A stretch of 12,015 nt of DNA from an uncultured Fibrobacter sp. (GTDB taxonomy: Bacteria > Fibrobacterota > Fibrobacteria > Fibrobacterales > Fibrobacteraceae), in contig NZ_CALEFV010000183.1 in the NCBI RefSeq assembly GCF_937877005.1, forward strand, positions 1-12,015. The letters run 5' to 3'. Positions within the stretch are counted from its first letter, which is position 1, and each line of letters begins with the position of its first letter. Positions 1 through 5,292 of the stretch are shown here, one piece after another. Position numbers and translations under genes: made by a program. Under the pieces are notes generated by a model, which was not told the DNA's origin, ran no database searches, and saw only the letters and a program-made list of their open reading frames with translations.

Positions 1-6
1 CACTTT

Positions 7-79
7 GGCGACGTACCCAAGTTGGTAAGGGGCGGCTCTGCAAAAGCCTTATTCATCAGTTCGAGTCTGATCGTTGCCT
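7..79 (+). tRNA. tRNA-Cys (anticodon GCA)
   Basis: This is a full cloverleaf. The acceptor stem 7-13/72-78 has 7 pairs with one G·U. The D arm has stem 16-18/29-31 and GG at 24-25. The anticodon loop 38-44 reads CTGCAAA, with GCA at 40-42. The variable region has 5 bases (50-54). The T arm is 55-59/67-71 with loop TTCGAGT. The discriminator base is T79, as expected for cysteine tRNAs, and the A·A opposition at the end of the D stem is also typical. CCA is not encoded. The outermost anticodon-stem pair (C33 against T49) is a mismatch. Only 6 bases precede the gene, so its promoter, or an upstream tRNA in the same transcript, lies outside the window. Confidence 0.95.
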
Positions 80-82
80 CTT

Positions 83-117
83 AAAACTCCTTCTCACCCC
101 GAGAGGGAGTTTTTTTG
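83..117 (+). terminator. Rho-independent terminator after tRNA-Cys
   Basis: A 10-bp stem pairs 86-95 with 101-110 (one G·T), with loop ACCCC. It is flanked by an A run (83-85) and a T run (110-116). The hairpin begins 6 bases after the tRNA 3' end, so it terminates the tRNA transcript. Read on the minus strand the hairpin is followed by only TTTT, so it could weakly terminate the convergent AT-hook gene as well. Confidence 0.9.
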
Positions 118-166
118 TTTATGACATAAGAGTTGGGTTGCAGAAGATTCGGGGTGCCTAAACGCT

Positions 167-658
167 TTATATGGGATTCTTGCGGGGTCTACCGCGGCCG
201 CGCTTGATGGGAGTCCCGTCAGGATTAGTAGTTGCATCGGGGTGCTTGGCCTTGAAAATCGACTGGATTTTCTTGGCTCGTTCTTCGGCCTTCTGTTTGG
301 CTAGATCAGCTGCTGATACGATGACGGATTTAGGTTTTTCACCCGTTTTAGCACCGAAGGAGACCTTGAGAACCCTTCCTGATGCCGGTCTGGATGGTTC
401 CGAAATCGTGGAACGCGGAATTTTCGGCACATTTCCGAATATCTGCGCGGCAATCTTTTCGGCTTCCTGGCGCTCGTTTCGCGTTTTGATGGCTTCCCGC
501 TCCCTCTTGGATGGCCTTAAGGAACCATTTCTTTTTTTTCCGTTAGTTGCACGGGTCCTTGTTTCGGAATTCTTGATTATTTCTTCGTCGGACAAGCCAC
601 GGAGTTCTTGAGGGACTTCCATGATAGGCGCTTCTTTTTTGGATAAAATCTGGATCAT
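167..658 (-). CDS. Small basic protein with C-terminal AT-hook
   Basis: This encodes a 163-residue hydrophilic, Lys/Arg/Glu-rich protein of unknown function. The last residues contain an AT-hook: KRGRGRPRKNP at residues 152-162. This motif inserts an RGRP core into the minor groove of AT-rich DNA. A charged segment at about 48-72 and another at 117-137 look helical. There is no signal peptide, membrane segment or enzyme motif. Met13 (codon at 620-622) is an alternative start; neither start has a good Shine-Dalgarno site. An exact TAnnTTTG promoter core lies on the minus strand at 729-736, with TTGACA 20 bases further upstream. This would give a leader of about 60 bases. The gene is divergent from the AlkD-like gene. 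The protein could be a nucleoid-associated or regulatory factor, but only DNA binding is supported. An ORF on the other strand overlaps it but has no recognisable features. Confidence 0.68.
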   Translation of the reverse strand: MIQILSKKEAPIMEVPQELRGLSDEEIIKNSETRTRATNGKKRNGSLRPSKREREAIKTRNERQEAEKIAAQIFGNVPKIPRSTISEPSRPASGRVLKVSFGAKTGEKPKSVIVSAADLAKQKAEERAKKIQSIFKAKHPDATTNPDGTPIKRGRGRPRKNPI

Positions 659-728
659 AGGGCTTTTTTAGGGGCTTCTTTTGTTTGTCAAGAGTAAAAA
701 ATGTCTTTTTAATGTAAAAAAACCGCAC

Positions 729-762
729 CAAATTTAAAAAAAATAAAAAAAGTGCTTGTCAA
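729..762 (-). promoter_or_regulatory. Predicted promoter for the AT-hook gene
   Basis: Read on the minus strand, TTGACA (762-757) is followed after 20 bases by TAAATTTG (736-729). This fits the Bacteroidota-type arrangement of an upstream TTG-containing element about 20 bases before TAnnTTTG. Transcription would start near 722. The spacer is almost entirely T. Confidence 0.45.
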
Positions 763-789
763 GACCTAGAAAAAAATTTTTTTTTGGAC

Positions 790-797
790 TATTTTTG
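790..797 (+). promoter_or_regulatory. Promoter core TATTTTTG before the AlkD-like gene
   Basis: An exact match to TAnnTTTG, preceded by C (CTATTTTTG), ends 6 bases before the ATG at 804. If it is the core promoter, the mRNA would be leaderless or nearly so. This agrees with the lack of any Shine-Dalgarno site. No clear upstream -33 element is seen, only an A/T homopolymer stretch (770-785). Confidence 0.4.
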
Positions 798-803
798 GCA
801 TAC

Positions 804-1466
804 ATGCTTCGGTTTACACAAGAAATATTACTTGCACTCCGCGCCATCTCTAATGAAGAAGAGGCGCATGAAATGTCTAAGAAGGCTCGTGAACAATTCG
901 ATTTCCTCGGAATTCGTCTGGTTCCCCGTCGCGAAGTAACCTACCCCATATTCGATAAGTACCCGCCCAAGGACGGTGACGAGTTGGTTTCGAGGGTGGA
1001 GGACATGTGGTCGCAGCCGTATCGTGAAATTCAGTATGCGGCATGTGACTATTTGTTCCGTCATAGGTCCTTGCTTGGCGGTCAACATCTGGCTTTCTTG
1101 AAGAAACTGATAAAGACTCGTGCCTGGCGGGATACGGTTGATACCTTGGCTGCCTGCGTCCTTGGCGATTTGGCATTGCGGTTGCCGGCCCTCCGCGTAA
1201 AGATTGCTTCCTGGATTCGCGATCCGAATGTATGGGTGCGTCGTAGCGCCATTATATTCCAAATACAGTACAGGGATCGTACTGATTGGCCGCTTCTAAG
1301 GCAGTTCTGTCTGACTTGCGCTCAGGACGAAGACTATTATATCAGAAATGGAATCGGCCGAGCCCTTTCGGAATATGCCCGAATAAATCCGACTGAGGTT
1401 CGTCGCTTTGTACAAGATAATTCCTTTGCGGAGCAGACGACTCAGGAAATTCTACGGCTGATTTAA
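804..1466 (+). CDS. AlkD-family HEAT-repeat protein, variant active site
   Basis: The 220-residue product aligns nearly without gaps with Bacillus cereus AlkD (237 residues), a DNA glycosylase for N3/N7-alkylpurines built of HEAT-like repeats. Shared stretches are FLGI (34-37), the W-x2-P-x-RE segment (69-75), WRDTVD (108-113), GD (121-122), the N-x-W-x2-R segment (142-147), FQ-x2-Y (152-156), IG-x-ALSEYA (184-192) and NPTEV (195-199). The catalytic Asp113 and the backbone-contacting Arg (Arg147) are present. However, the positions of AlkD Trp109 and Trp187 are Arg109 (CGG, 1128-1130) and Arg186 (CGA, 1359-1361). Those Trp residues cradle the lesion, so glycosylase activity is doubtful. The ATG at 804 was chosen because the AlkD-like sequence starts there; an in-frame TTG at 756 would add a poly-A/T-encoded, Phe-rich stretch. 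The gene is a single unit ended by a strong terminator. Confidence 0.9.
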   Translation: MLRFTQEILLALRAISNEEEAHEMSKKAREQFDFLGIRLVPRREVTYPIFDKYPPKDGDELVSRVEDMWSQPYREIQYAACDYLFRHRSLLGGQHLAFLKKLIKTRAWRDTVDTLAACVLGDLALRLPALRVKIASWIRDPNVWVRRSAIIFQIQYRDRTDWPLLRQFCLTCAQDEDYYIRNGIGRALSEYARINPTEVRRFVQDNSFAEQTTQEILRLI

Positions 1467-1484
1467 ATAAAACGAATGAACAAG

Positions 1485-1518
1485 AAGCTCCCCTCTCGAT
1501 GGAGAGGGGAGCTTTTTT
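1485..1518 (+). terminator. Rho-independent terminator after the AlkD-like gene
   Basis: A perfect 12-bp stem pairs AGCTCCCCTCTC (1486-1497) with 1502-1513. The loop is GATG and a T run covers 1513-1518. It starts 18 bases after the stop codon. Confidence 0.93.
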
Positions 1519-1528
1519 ATTGGCGTCA

Positions 1529-1719
1529 GAGTGATTAGCGTTTGCTTGAATTGGTCAAGGGCGGTCCTCCGGGTGTGGATCTGGTCCGGGAACGGGACCT
1601 GCCTTTGCCGATTCACTGAAAGGAAATACGAATCGTCCGCGCAAAACGCAGCCCGGGGCTCCTGGATCACATTCCTTCTTACGTTTGTTGCAAAATGTAT
1701 TCCGCAAATGCCTGCATTC
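1529..1719 (+). ncRNA. Candidate structured RNA upstream of malQ
   Basis: This stretch has no convincing ORF but folds as a unit. The two ends pair in three blocks: 1529-1533 with 1715-1719, 1538-1545 with 1704-1711, and 1548-1551 with 1699-1702. Inside, 1553-1560 pairs with 1602-1609 (one mismatch), 1563-1568 with 1594-1599, and 1569-1572 with 1586-1589, forming a long imperfect hairpin. Smaller helices are GATTC/GAATC (1610-1614/1630-1634), 1641-1648/1682-1691 (bulged) and AGCC/GGCT (1650-1653/1657-1660). The non-Watson-Crick pairs noted in the closing helices and the 1553-1609 hairpin are G·U when read as plus-strand RNA and would be A·C on the minus strand, which favours the plus strand. 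Length and end-to-end pairing recall 6S RNA, but no 6S, SRP, tmRNA or RNase P signature is recognised. It could also be a leader element of malQ. No promoter core is visible between the preceding terminator and 1529. Confidence 0.35.
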
Positions 1720-1762
1720 GTAGCTCATGAAAAAAAGTATAGAAAAAAAGGTTGAATCTTTC

Positions 1763-1770
1763 TAAATTTA
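1763..1770 (+). promoter_or_regulatory. Promoter core TAAATTTA before malQ
   Basis: This is a 7/8 match to TAnnTTTG, preceded by C, ending 4 bases before the malQ ATG. It implies a leaderless message or use of a more distant promoter. No Shine-Dalgarno site is present. Confidence 0.35.
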
Positions 1771-1774
1771 GAGC

Positions 1775-3748
1775 ATGCGTTACGGTGACATTTCTTTTTT
1801 CCAGAGCGGCGTGGCCGTTCCTCTTTTTAGCCTTTATAGCCATCAGAGTATTGGTATAGGCGAGTTTCTAGACCTGATCCCTTTTGGACGCTGGGCTCAG
1901 GCGTGTGATTTTAACATCATACAGCTCTTGCCGGTAAACGATACGGGTTCAGAATCAAGTCCGTATAGTGCGAGAAGTGCTTTCGCCTTGAATCCCGTCT
2001 TTATCAATATCCAGTCTGTCGCCGGATCATCAGAATACGAGGACGAGATTCAGGAAGCCAAGACGGAGTTTGACAATCAGAAAAAGATCGACTATTATCG
2101 TATTTCGACTTGGAAGCGTTCTATCCTCTGGAAAATTTTTGACAATCGCTACGAGATTCTCGAAAAAGATTCCGCATTGAATTTATGGATTGCGGATAAC
2201 GAGTGGGCAAAGCCTTATTGCGTCTATTGTACGCTGAAGTCGATGAATCATGAGTCGAGCTGGAAGGATTGGCCGCAATACAGTAATCCTTCGGCCAAGG
2301 ATATTGAACGCCTGTGGGCCAAGTACAAGAAGGAAAATCTTTTCCAGGCCTGGATGCAGCTGGAGGCCGAAAAGCAGTTCAATACGGCCGTGACGACCAT
2401 TTCAAAGATAGGTCTTCGTCTCAAGGGAGATATTCCGATTCTCATCAACGAAGACAGTGCGGATGTTTGGTCTGAACGCAAGTTCTTCTCGCTTGAGGAT
2501 CGTGCCGGTGCGCCACCTGACATGTTCAGCTATAGCGGACAGAACTGGGGTTTCCCGACATACCGTTGGGATGTCCTTGAAAAGGATAACTTTATGTGGT
2601 GGCGTCGTCGTTTGGCGCAAGCTAGCAAGTTCTACCATGCTTATCGTATAGATCATGTGCTGGGATTCTTCCGTATTTGGTCCATTCCGCAGACAGAAAC
2701 AACTGGTATCCTCGGATACTTTAATCCCTGCGTGCCGCTCACTTGGGACAAGCTGAGCTCTGCGGGTTTCATCCGCGAAACGCTTGAGTACCTGCGCCGT
2801 CCGAATTATGGTGTGGAACAGCTCCGTGAATTCTTGCACGAGAATACGGAACGCCTGATTCCGATCTGTTTCACGCAGCTCGAAGGTCATCCGGACCGCC
2901 TGGTGCTGAAGCCGGAATACTGTTCCGAAAAGGCAATTCTTGCTTTGGATGAACCGCAGGAAGTCAAGGATTCCCTGCTCAAGGTTTATTGGAACCGTGT
3001 CTTTGTCCCGTCGGGTGACGAAAATACCTTCTATCCGTATTGGTACTGGTATAACCAGCCAGTTTTGTTTACGCTTCCGCAAAATGAACAGGAAAAGTTG
3101 CGTGACCTGATTCAGGAAAATGAGAATTCGCAGAATGCCCTGTGGGATGCGAATGCGACAAAGCTTCTGTCCGTACTTTCACAGGAAACGGATATGCTGG
3201 TCTGTGCCGAAGACCTTGGCGCCGTACCGCCCTGTGTCCCCGCGGTTCTGAACAAGCTCAATATTCTTTCGCTTCGTATCGAACGCTGGGCCCGCAACTG
3301 GAATGCTCCATATTCTCCGTACTACGAAATGGACGAATACCCGCGCATGTCCGTTTGTGCGACAAGTTGCCACGACACGTCGACTCTTCGTGGCCTATGG
3401 CAGGAACCGGATTTCGATCGGGATCTGTACTGGTCTCATGCGCACTTGCAAGGGAAGGCTCCCGAGGAGATGACTCCGTCGGTGGCCCGTATGGTTTTGA
3501 CTCATGTGTTTAGTGCCAATAGCCTGTTCTGCATTTTGCCCGTACAGGACTACTTTGCCTTGTCTGCGACTCTTTCGAAGGGAAGCCCTGAAGAGGAACG
3601 TGTGAATATTCCGGGTACGGTGGGGGGCGCCAACTGGAGTTACCGCATGCCTTGTTCCGTTGACGAACTGATGGATTTCGCTTCGCTGTCGTCGGATATC
3701 CGTAGGCTGGTCGATGTTCGTAAGCGTCGTCCACTTTGGAAGTTCTAG
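1775..3748 (+). CDS. malQ: 4-alpha-glucanotransferase, GH77, DPE2-like
   Basis: The 657-residue cytoplasmic enzyme transfers alpha-1,4-glucan segments between maltodextrins (amylomaltase/disproportionating enzyme). GH77 landmarks are VPLFSL...GIGEF (15-31), QLLPVND (50-56), YRIDHVLGFFR (290-300) with nucleophile Asp293, CAEDLG (477-482) with acid/base Glu479, and SCHDTSTLRG (531-540) with Asp534. In Thermus aquaticus amylomaltase (D293, E340, D395) the first gap is 47 residues; here Asp293 to Glu479 is 186, while the second gap is 55 in both. About 140 residues are therefore inserted between nucleophile and acid/base, as in plant cytosolic DPE2. DPE2 carries N-terminal CBM20 starch-binding modules; this protein begins directly with the catalytic domain. 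The ATG at 1775 fits the family N-terminus; there is no Shine-Dalgarno site. A GH13 gene starts 28 bases downstream, so the two probably form one operon. Confidence 0.95.
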   Translation: MRYGDISFFQSGVAVPLFSLYSHQSIGIGEFLDLIPFGRWAQACDFNIIQLLPVNDTGSESSPYSARSAFALNPVFINIQSVAGSSEYEDEIQEAKTEFDNQKKIDYYRISTWKRSILWKIFDNRYEILEKDSALNLWIADNEWAKPYCVYCTLKSMNHESSWKDWPQYSNPSAKDIERLWAKYKKENLFQAWMQLEAEKQFNTAVTTISKIGLRLKGDIPILINEDSADVWSERKFFSLEDRAGAPPDMFSYSGQNWGFPTYRWDVLEKDNFMWWRRRLAQASKFYHAYRIDHVLGFFRIWSIPQTETTGILGYFNPCVPLTWDKLSSAGFIRETLEYLRRPNYGVEQLREFLHENTERLIPICFTQLEGHPDRLVLKPEYCSEKAILALDEPQEVKDSLLKVYWNRVFVPSGDENTFYPYWYWYNQPVLFTLPQNEQEKLRDLIQENENSQNALWDANATKLLSVLSQETDMLVCAEDLGAVPPCVPAVLNKLNILSLRIERWARNWNAPYSPYYEMDEYPRMSVCATSCHDTSTLRGLWQEPDFDRDLYWSHAHLQGKAPEEMTPSVARMVLTHVFSANSLFCILPVQDYFALSATLSKGSPEEERVNIPGTVGGANWSYRMPCSVDELMDFASLSSDIRRLVDVRKRRPLWKF

Positions 3749-3776
3749 AGAATCGTAGACTGCTGGAAGTTTCGGA

Positions 3777-5051
3777 ATGAGGCGCGATGAGATGTTCGCT
3801 CCCGCTTGGACAAAAGACGCCGTCTTCTATCAGATATTCCCTGATAGGTTCTGTCGCAGTCCCCGCTACCAGGCGGTAGGCAGGTTCGTGCCCTGGGGCT
3901 CCAGGCCCACCCGCGAAAACATGTTCGGCGGCAATCTCGCGGGCATCGAGGACCATCTGGACTACATCGCAGGCCTCGGCGTAAACGCCATCTACCTCTG
4001 TCCCATCTTCAAGAGCAATTCCAACCACCGCTACCATACCGTCGATTACTTCGAAATCGACCCGGTGCTGGGCACCCTCAAGGATTTCGACCGCCTTGTC
4101 AAAAAGGCCCACAGGCTTGGGCTGCGCATCATTCTCGACGGCGTGTTCAACCACTGTTCTCGCGGATTCTTCCAGTTCAACAGCTTGCTGGAACTGGGCG
4201 AAAATTCCCCCTATGTGGACTGGTTTCATGTAAAGGGCTGGCCTCTCAACGCCTATTCGGGCAAGCCCAATTACGAATGCTGGTGGAACTACCCGGCGCT
4301 CCCCAAGTTCAACACCGGCTGCCCCGATGTTCGGGAATACCTTTTCTCCGTGGCCGAATACTGGACCCGCCGAGGCATCGACGGCTGGCGTCTCGACGTA
4401 CCGAACGAAATCGACGACGACTCCTTTTGGCAGGAATTCCGCCGCCGCGTCAAGGCCATCAATCCCGAGGCCTACATCGTAGGCGAAATCTGGGACGAAC
4501 CCTCCCGCTGGTTGCAAGGCGACCAGTTCGACGGCGTCATGAACTACATCTTCCGCAAGGCGGTCATGAAGTTCCTCTTCGACGAGAACCCCATCTCCGT
4601 CCAGGAATTCTGCGACCGGGTCCGCGCAGCTTTCCCCGAGGGCCGCGGCGACATCCCCATGAACCTTTTGGGGAGCCACGACACCACCCGCCTCCTGTCC
4701 CAGCCCTGCGCAAGCCTTGAACGCATCAAGCTGGCATACGCCCTCCTGTTCTTTATGCCCGGCGCGTCCTGCATTTACTACGGCGAGGAACTCTCCATGA
4801 AGGGCGGCAAGGACCCCGACTGCCGCCGAAGCGTCCCCTGGGACGAACTGGAAAACCGCAAGTCCCAACCGCTCTACGAATTTATCTGTAATCTGGTGAA
4901 AATGCGCCGCGAAAACCCCGTCCTCCGCGACGGTTCTCTGAAAATCCGCTCTGCCGACAACGGATTTGCCATCGAGCGTGCCCTCGGCAAAAAAACGATG
5001 ACGCTCGTCGTGCTGCAAGACGGCTCTGATTTTAAGTTTAATATTATATAA
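3777..5051 (+). CDS. Cytoplasmic GH13 glycosidase, neopullulanase/cyclomaltodextrinase-like
   Basis: The 424-residue enzyme is predicted to hydrolyse alpha-1,4 (possibly alpha-1,6) bonds in maltodextrins, cyclodextrins or pullulan-type oligosaccharides. The (beta/alpha)8 barrel starts at FYQIFPDRF (17-25). GH13 conserved regions are DGVFNH (121-126), GWRLDVPNE (203-211) with nucleophile Asp207, IVGEIWDE (234-241) with acid/base Glu237, and LLGSHDTTR (297-305) with Asp302. The region-II sequence and YYGEE (334-338) are typical of the neopullulanase/cyclomaltodextrinase group. The N-terminal CBM34 domain common in that group is absent, and the C-terminal beta domain is short (about 60 residues). 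No signal peptide is present, so it should act in the cytosol beside MalQ. Met6 (3792) is an alternative start; GGAAG about 8 bases before 3777 is a weak ribosome site. The gene is more GC-rich than malQ (37/60 at 4321-4380 against 23/60 at 2101-2160). Confidence 0.92.
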   Translation: MRRDEMFAPAWTKDAVFYQIFPDRFCRSPRYQAVGRFVPWGSRPTRENMFGGNLAGIEDHLDYIAGLGVNAIYLCPIFKSNSNHRYHTVDYFEIDPVLGTLKDFDRLVKKAHRLGLRIILDGVFNHCSRGFFQFNSLLELGENSPYVDWFHVKGWPLNAYSGKPNYECWWNYPALPKFNTGCPDVREYLFSVAEYWTRRGIDGWRLDVPNEIDDDSFWQEFRRRVKAINPEAYIVGEIWDEPSRWLQGDQFDGVMNYIFRKAVMKFLFDENPISVQEFCDRVRAAFPEGRGDIPMNLLGSHDTTRLLSQPCASLERIKLAYALLFFMPGASCIYYGEELSMKGGKDPDCRRSVPWDELENRKSQPLYEFICNLVKMRRENPVLRDGSLKIRSADNGFAIERALGKKTMTLVVLQDGSDFKFNII

Positions 5052-5144
5052 ATAAAATAAATAGTCGACCATACATTCGAGGGTTTCTCCTTACAGACAG
5101 TTCTGCTCGATTGTTTGCAAAAAATGTGATATTGCCTCACTCTC

Positions 5145-5179
5145 GCCTTCACGACTCGTTTAGACGAGTCGCTTGAGGC
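5145..5179. repeat. Long imperfect hairpin downstream of the GH13 gene
   Basis: A perfect 8-bp inverted repeat CGACTCGT/ACGAGTCG (5152-5159/5164-5171) with loop TTAG is extended outwards by GCCT-CA (5145-5151) pairing with TG-AGGC (5174-5179), with small bulges. No T run follows on either strand, so it is not a canonical terminator. It may be a dispersed palindromic repeat or a factor-assisted 3' end for the malQ-GH13 transcript. The rest of 5052-5292 is AT-rich and shows nothing else except the secDF promoter region. Confidence 0.6.
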
Positions 5180-5242
5180 TCGCAGATGCTATCTAAAAGC
5201 GTTTTTAGTGACTAATTTCTAATGACGGAAGTCTAATTTTTC

Positions 5243-5250
5243 TATCTTTG
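5243..5250 (+). promoter_or_regulatory. Promoter core TATCTTTG before secDF
   Basis: An exact TAnnTTTG, preceded by C in a T-rich context (TTTTTCTATCTTTG). Initiation some 6 bases downstream would give a leader of about 36 bases carrying the AAGGGA ribosome site at 5281-5286. A TATAAT at 5267-5272 is a competing -10 candidate, but transcription from it would begin at the edge of that ribosome site and it lacks a -35 at 16-18 bases. Confidence 0.45.
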
Positions 5251-5292
5251 CGCGCAAAACTTAGTGTATAATGCCTTATTAAGGGATTGCAA

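Noticed and set aside
171..611. 146-codon plus-strand ORF opposite the AT-hook gene
   Set aside because: No recognisable motif, and the minus-strand frame has a clear AT-hook and plausible promoter. This is less certain than the other shadows.
756..803. TTG-initiated N-terminal extension of the AlkD-like protein
   Set aside because: It would encode a stretch from A/T homopolymers overlapping the promoter core; AlkD similarity starts after the ATG at 804.
1583..1600. GGTCC...GGGAAC...GGACC hairpin suggesting SRP (4.5S) RNA domain IV
   Set aside because: A GGAA loop is possible, but the conserved A-rich side of the SRP internal loop (AGCAG) is missing.
1531..1755. 74-codon plus-strand ORF and the opposing 72-codon minus-strand ORF (1452-1670) before malQ
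   Set aside because: The plus frame needs a GTG start and has no motif; the minus frame runs through the terminator. RNA pairing explains the region better.
3510..5072. 520-codon ORF on the minus strand opposite the GH13 gene
   Set aside because: It arises from the GC-rich coding frame of the GH13 gene; it has no recognisable domain and spans the end of malQ.
5267..5272. TATAAT as the secDF -10 box
   Set aside because: No -35 at the usual distance, and initiation about 7 bases downstream would leave almost no room before the ribosome site; the TAnnTTTG core at 5243 fits better. It is not fully excluded.
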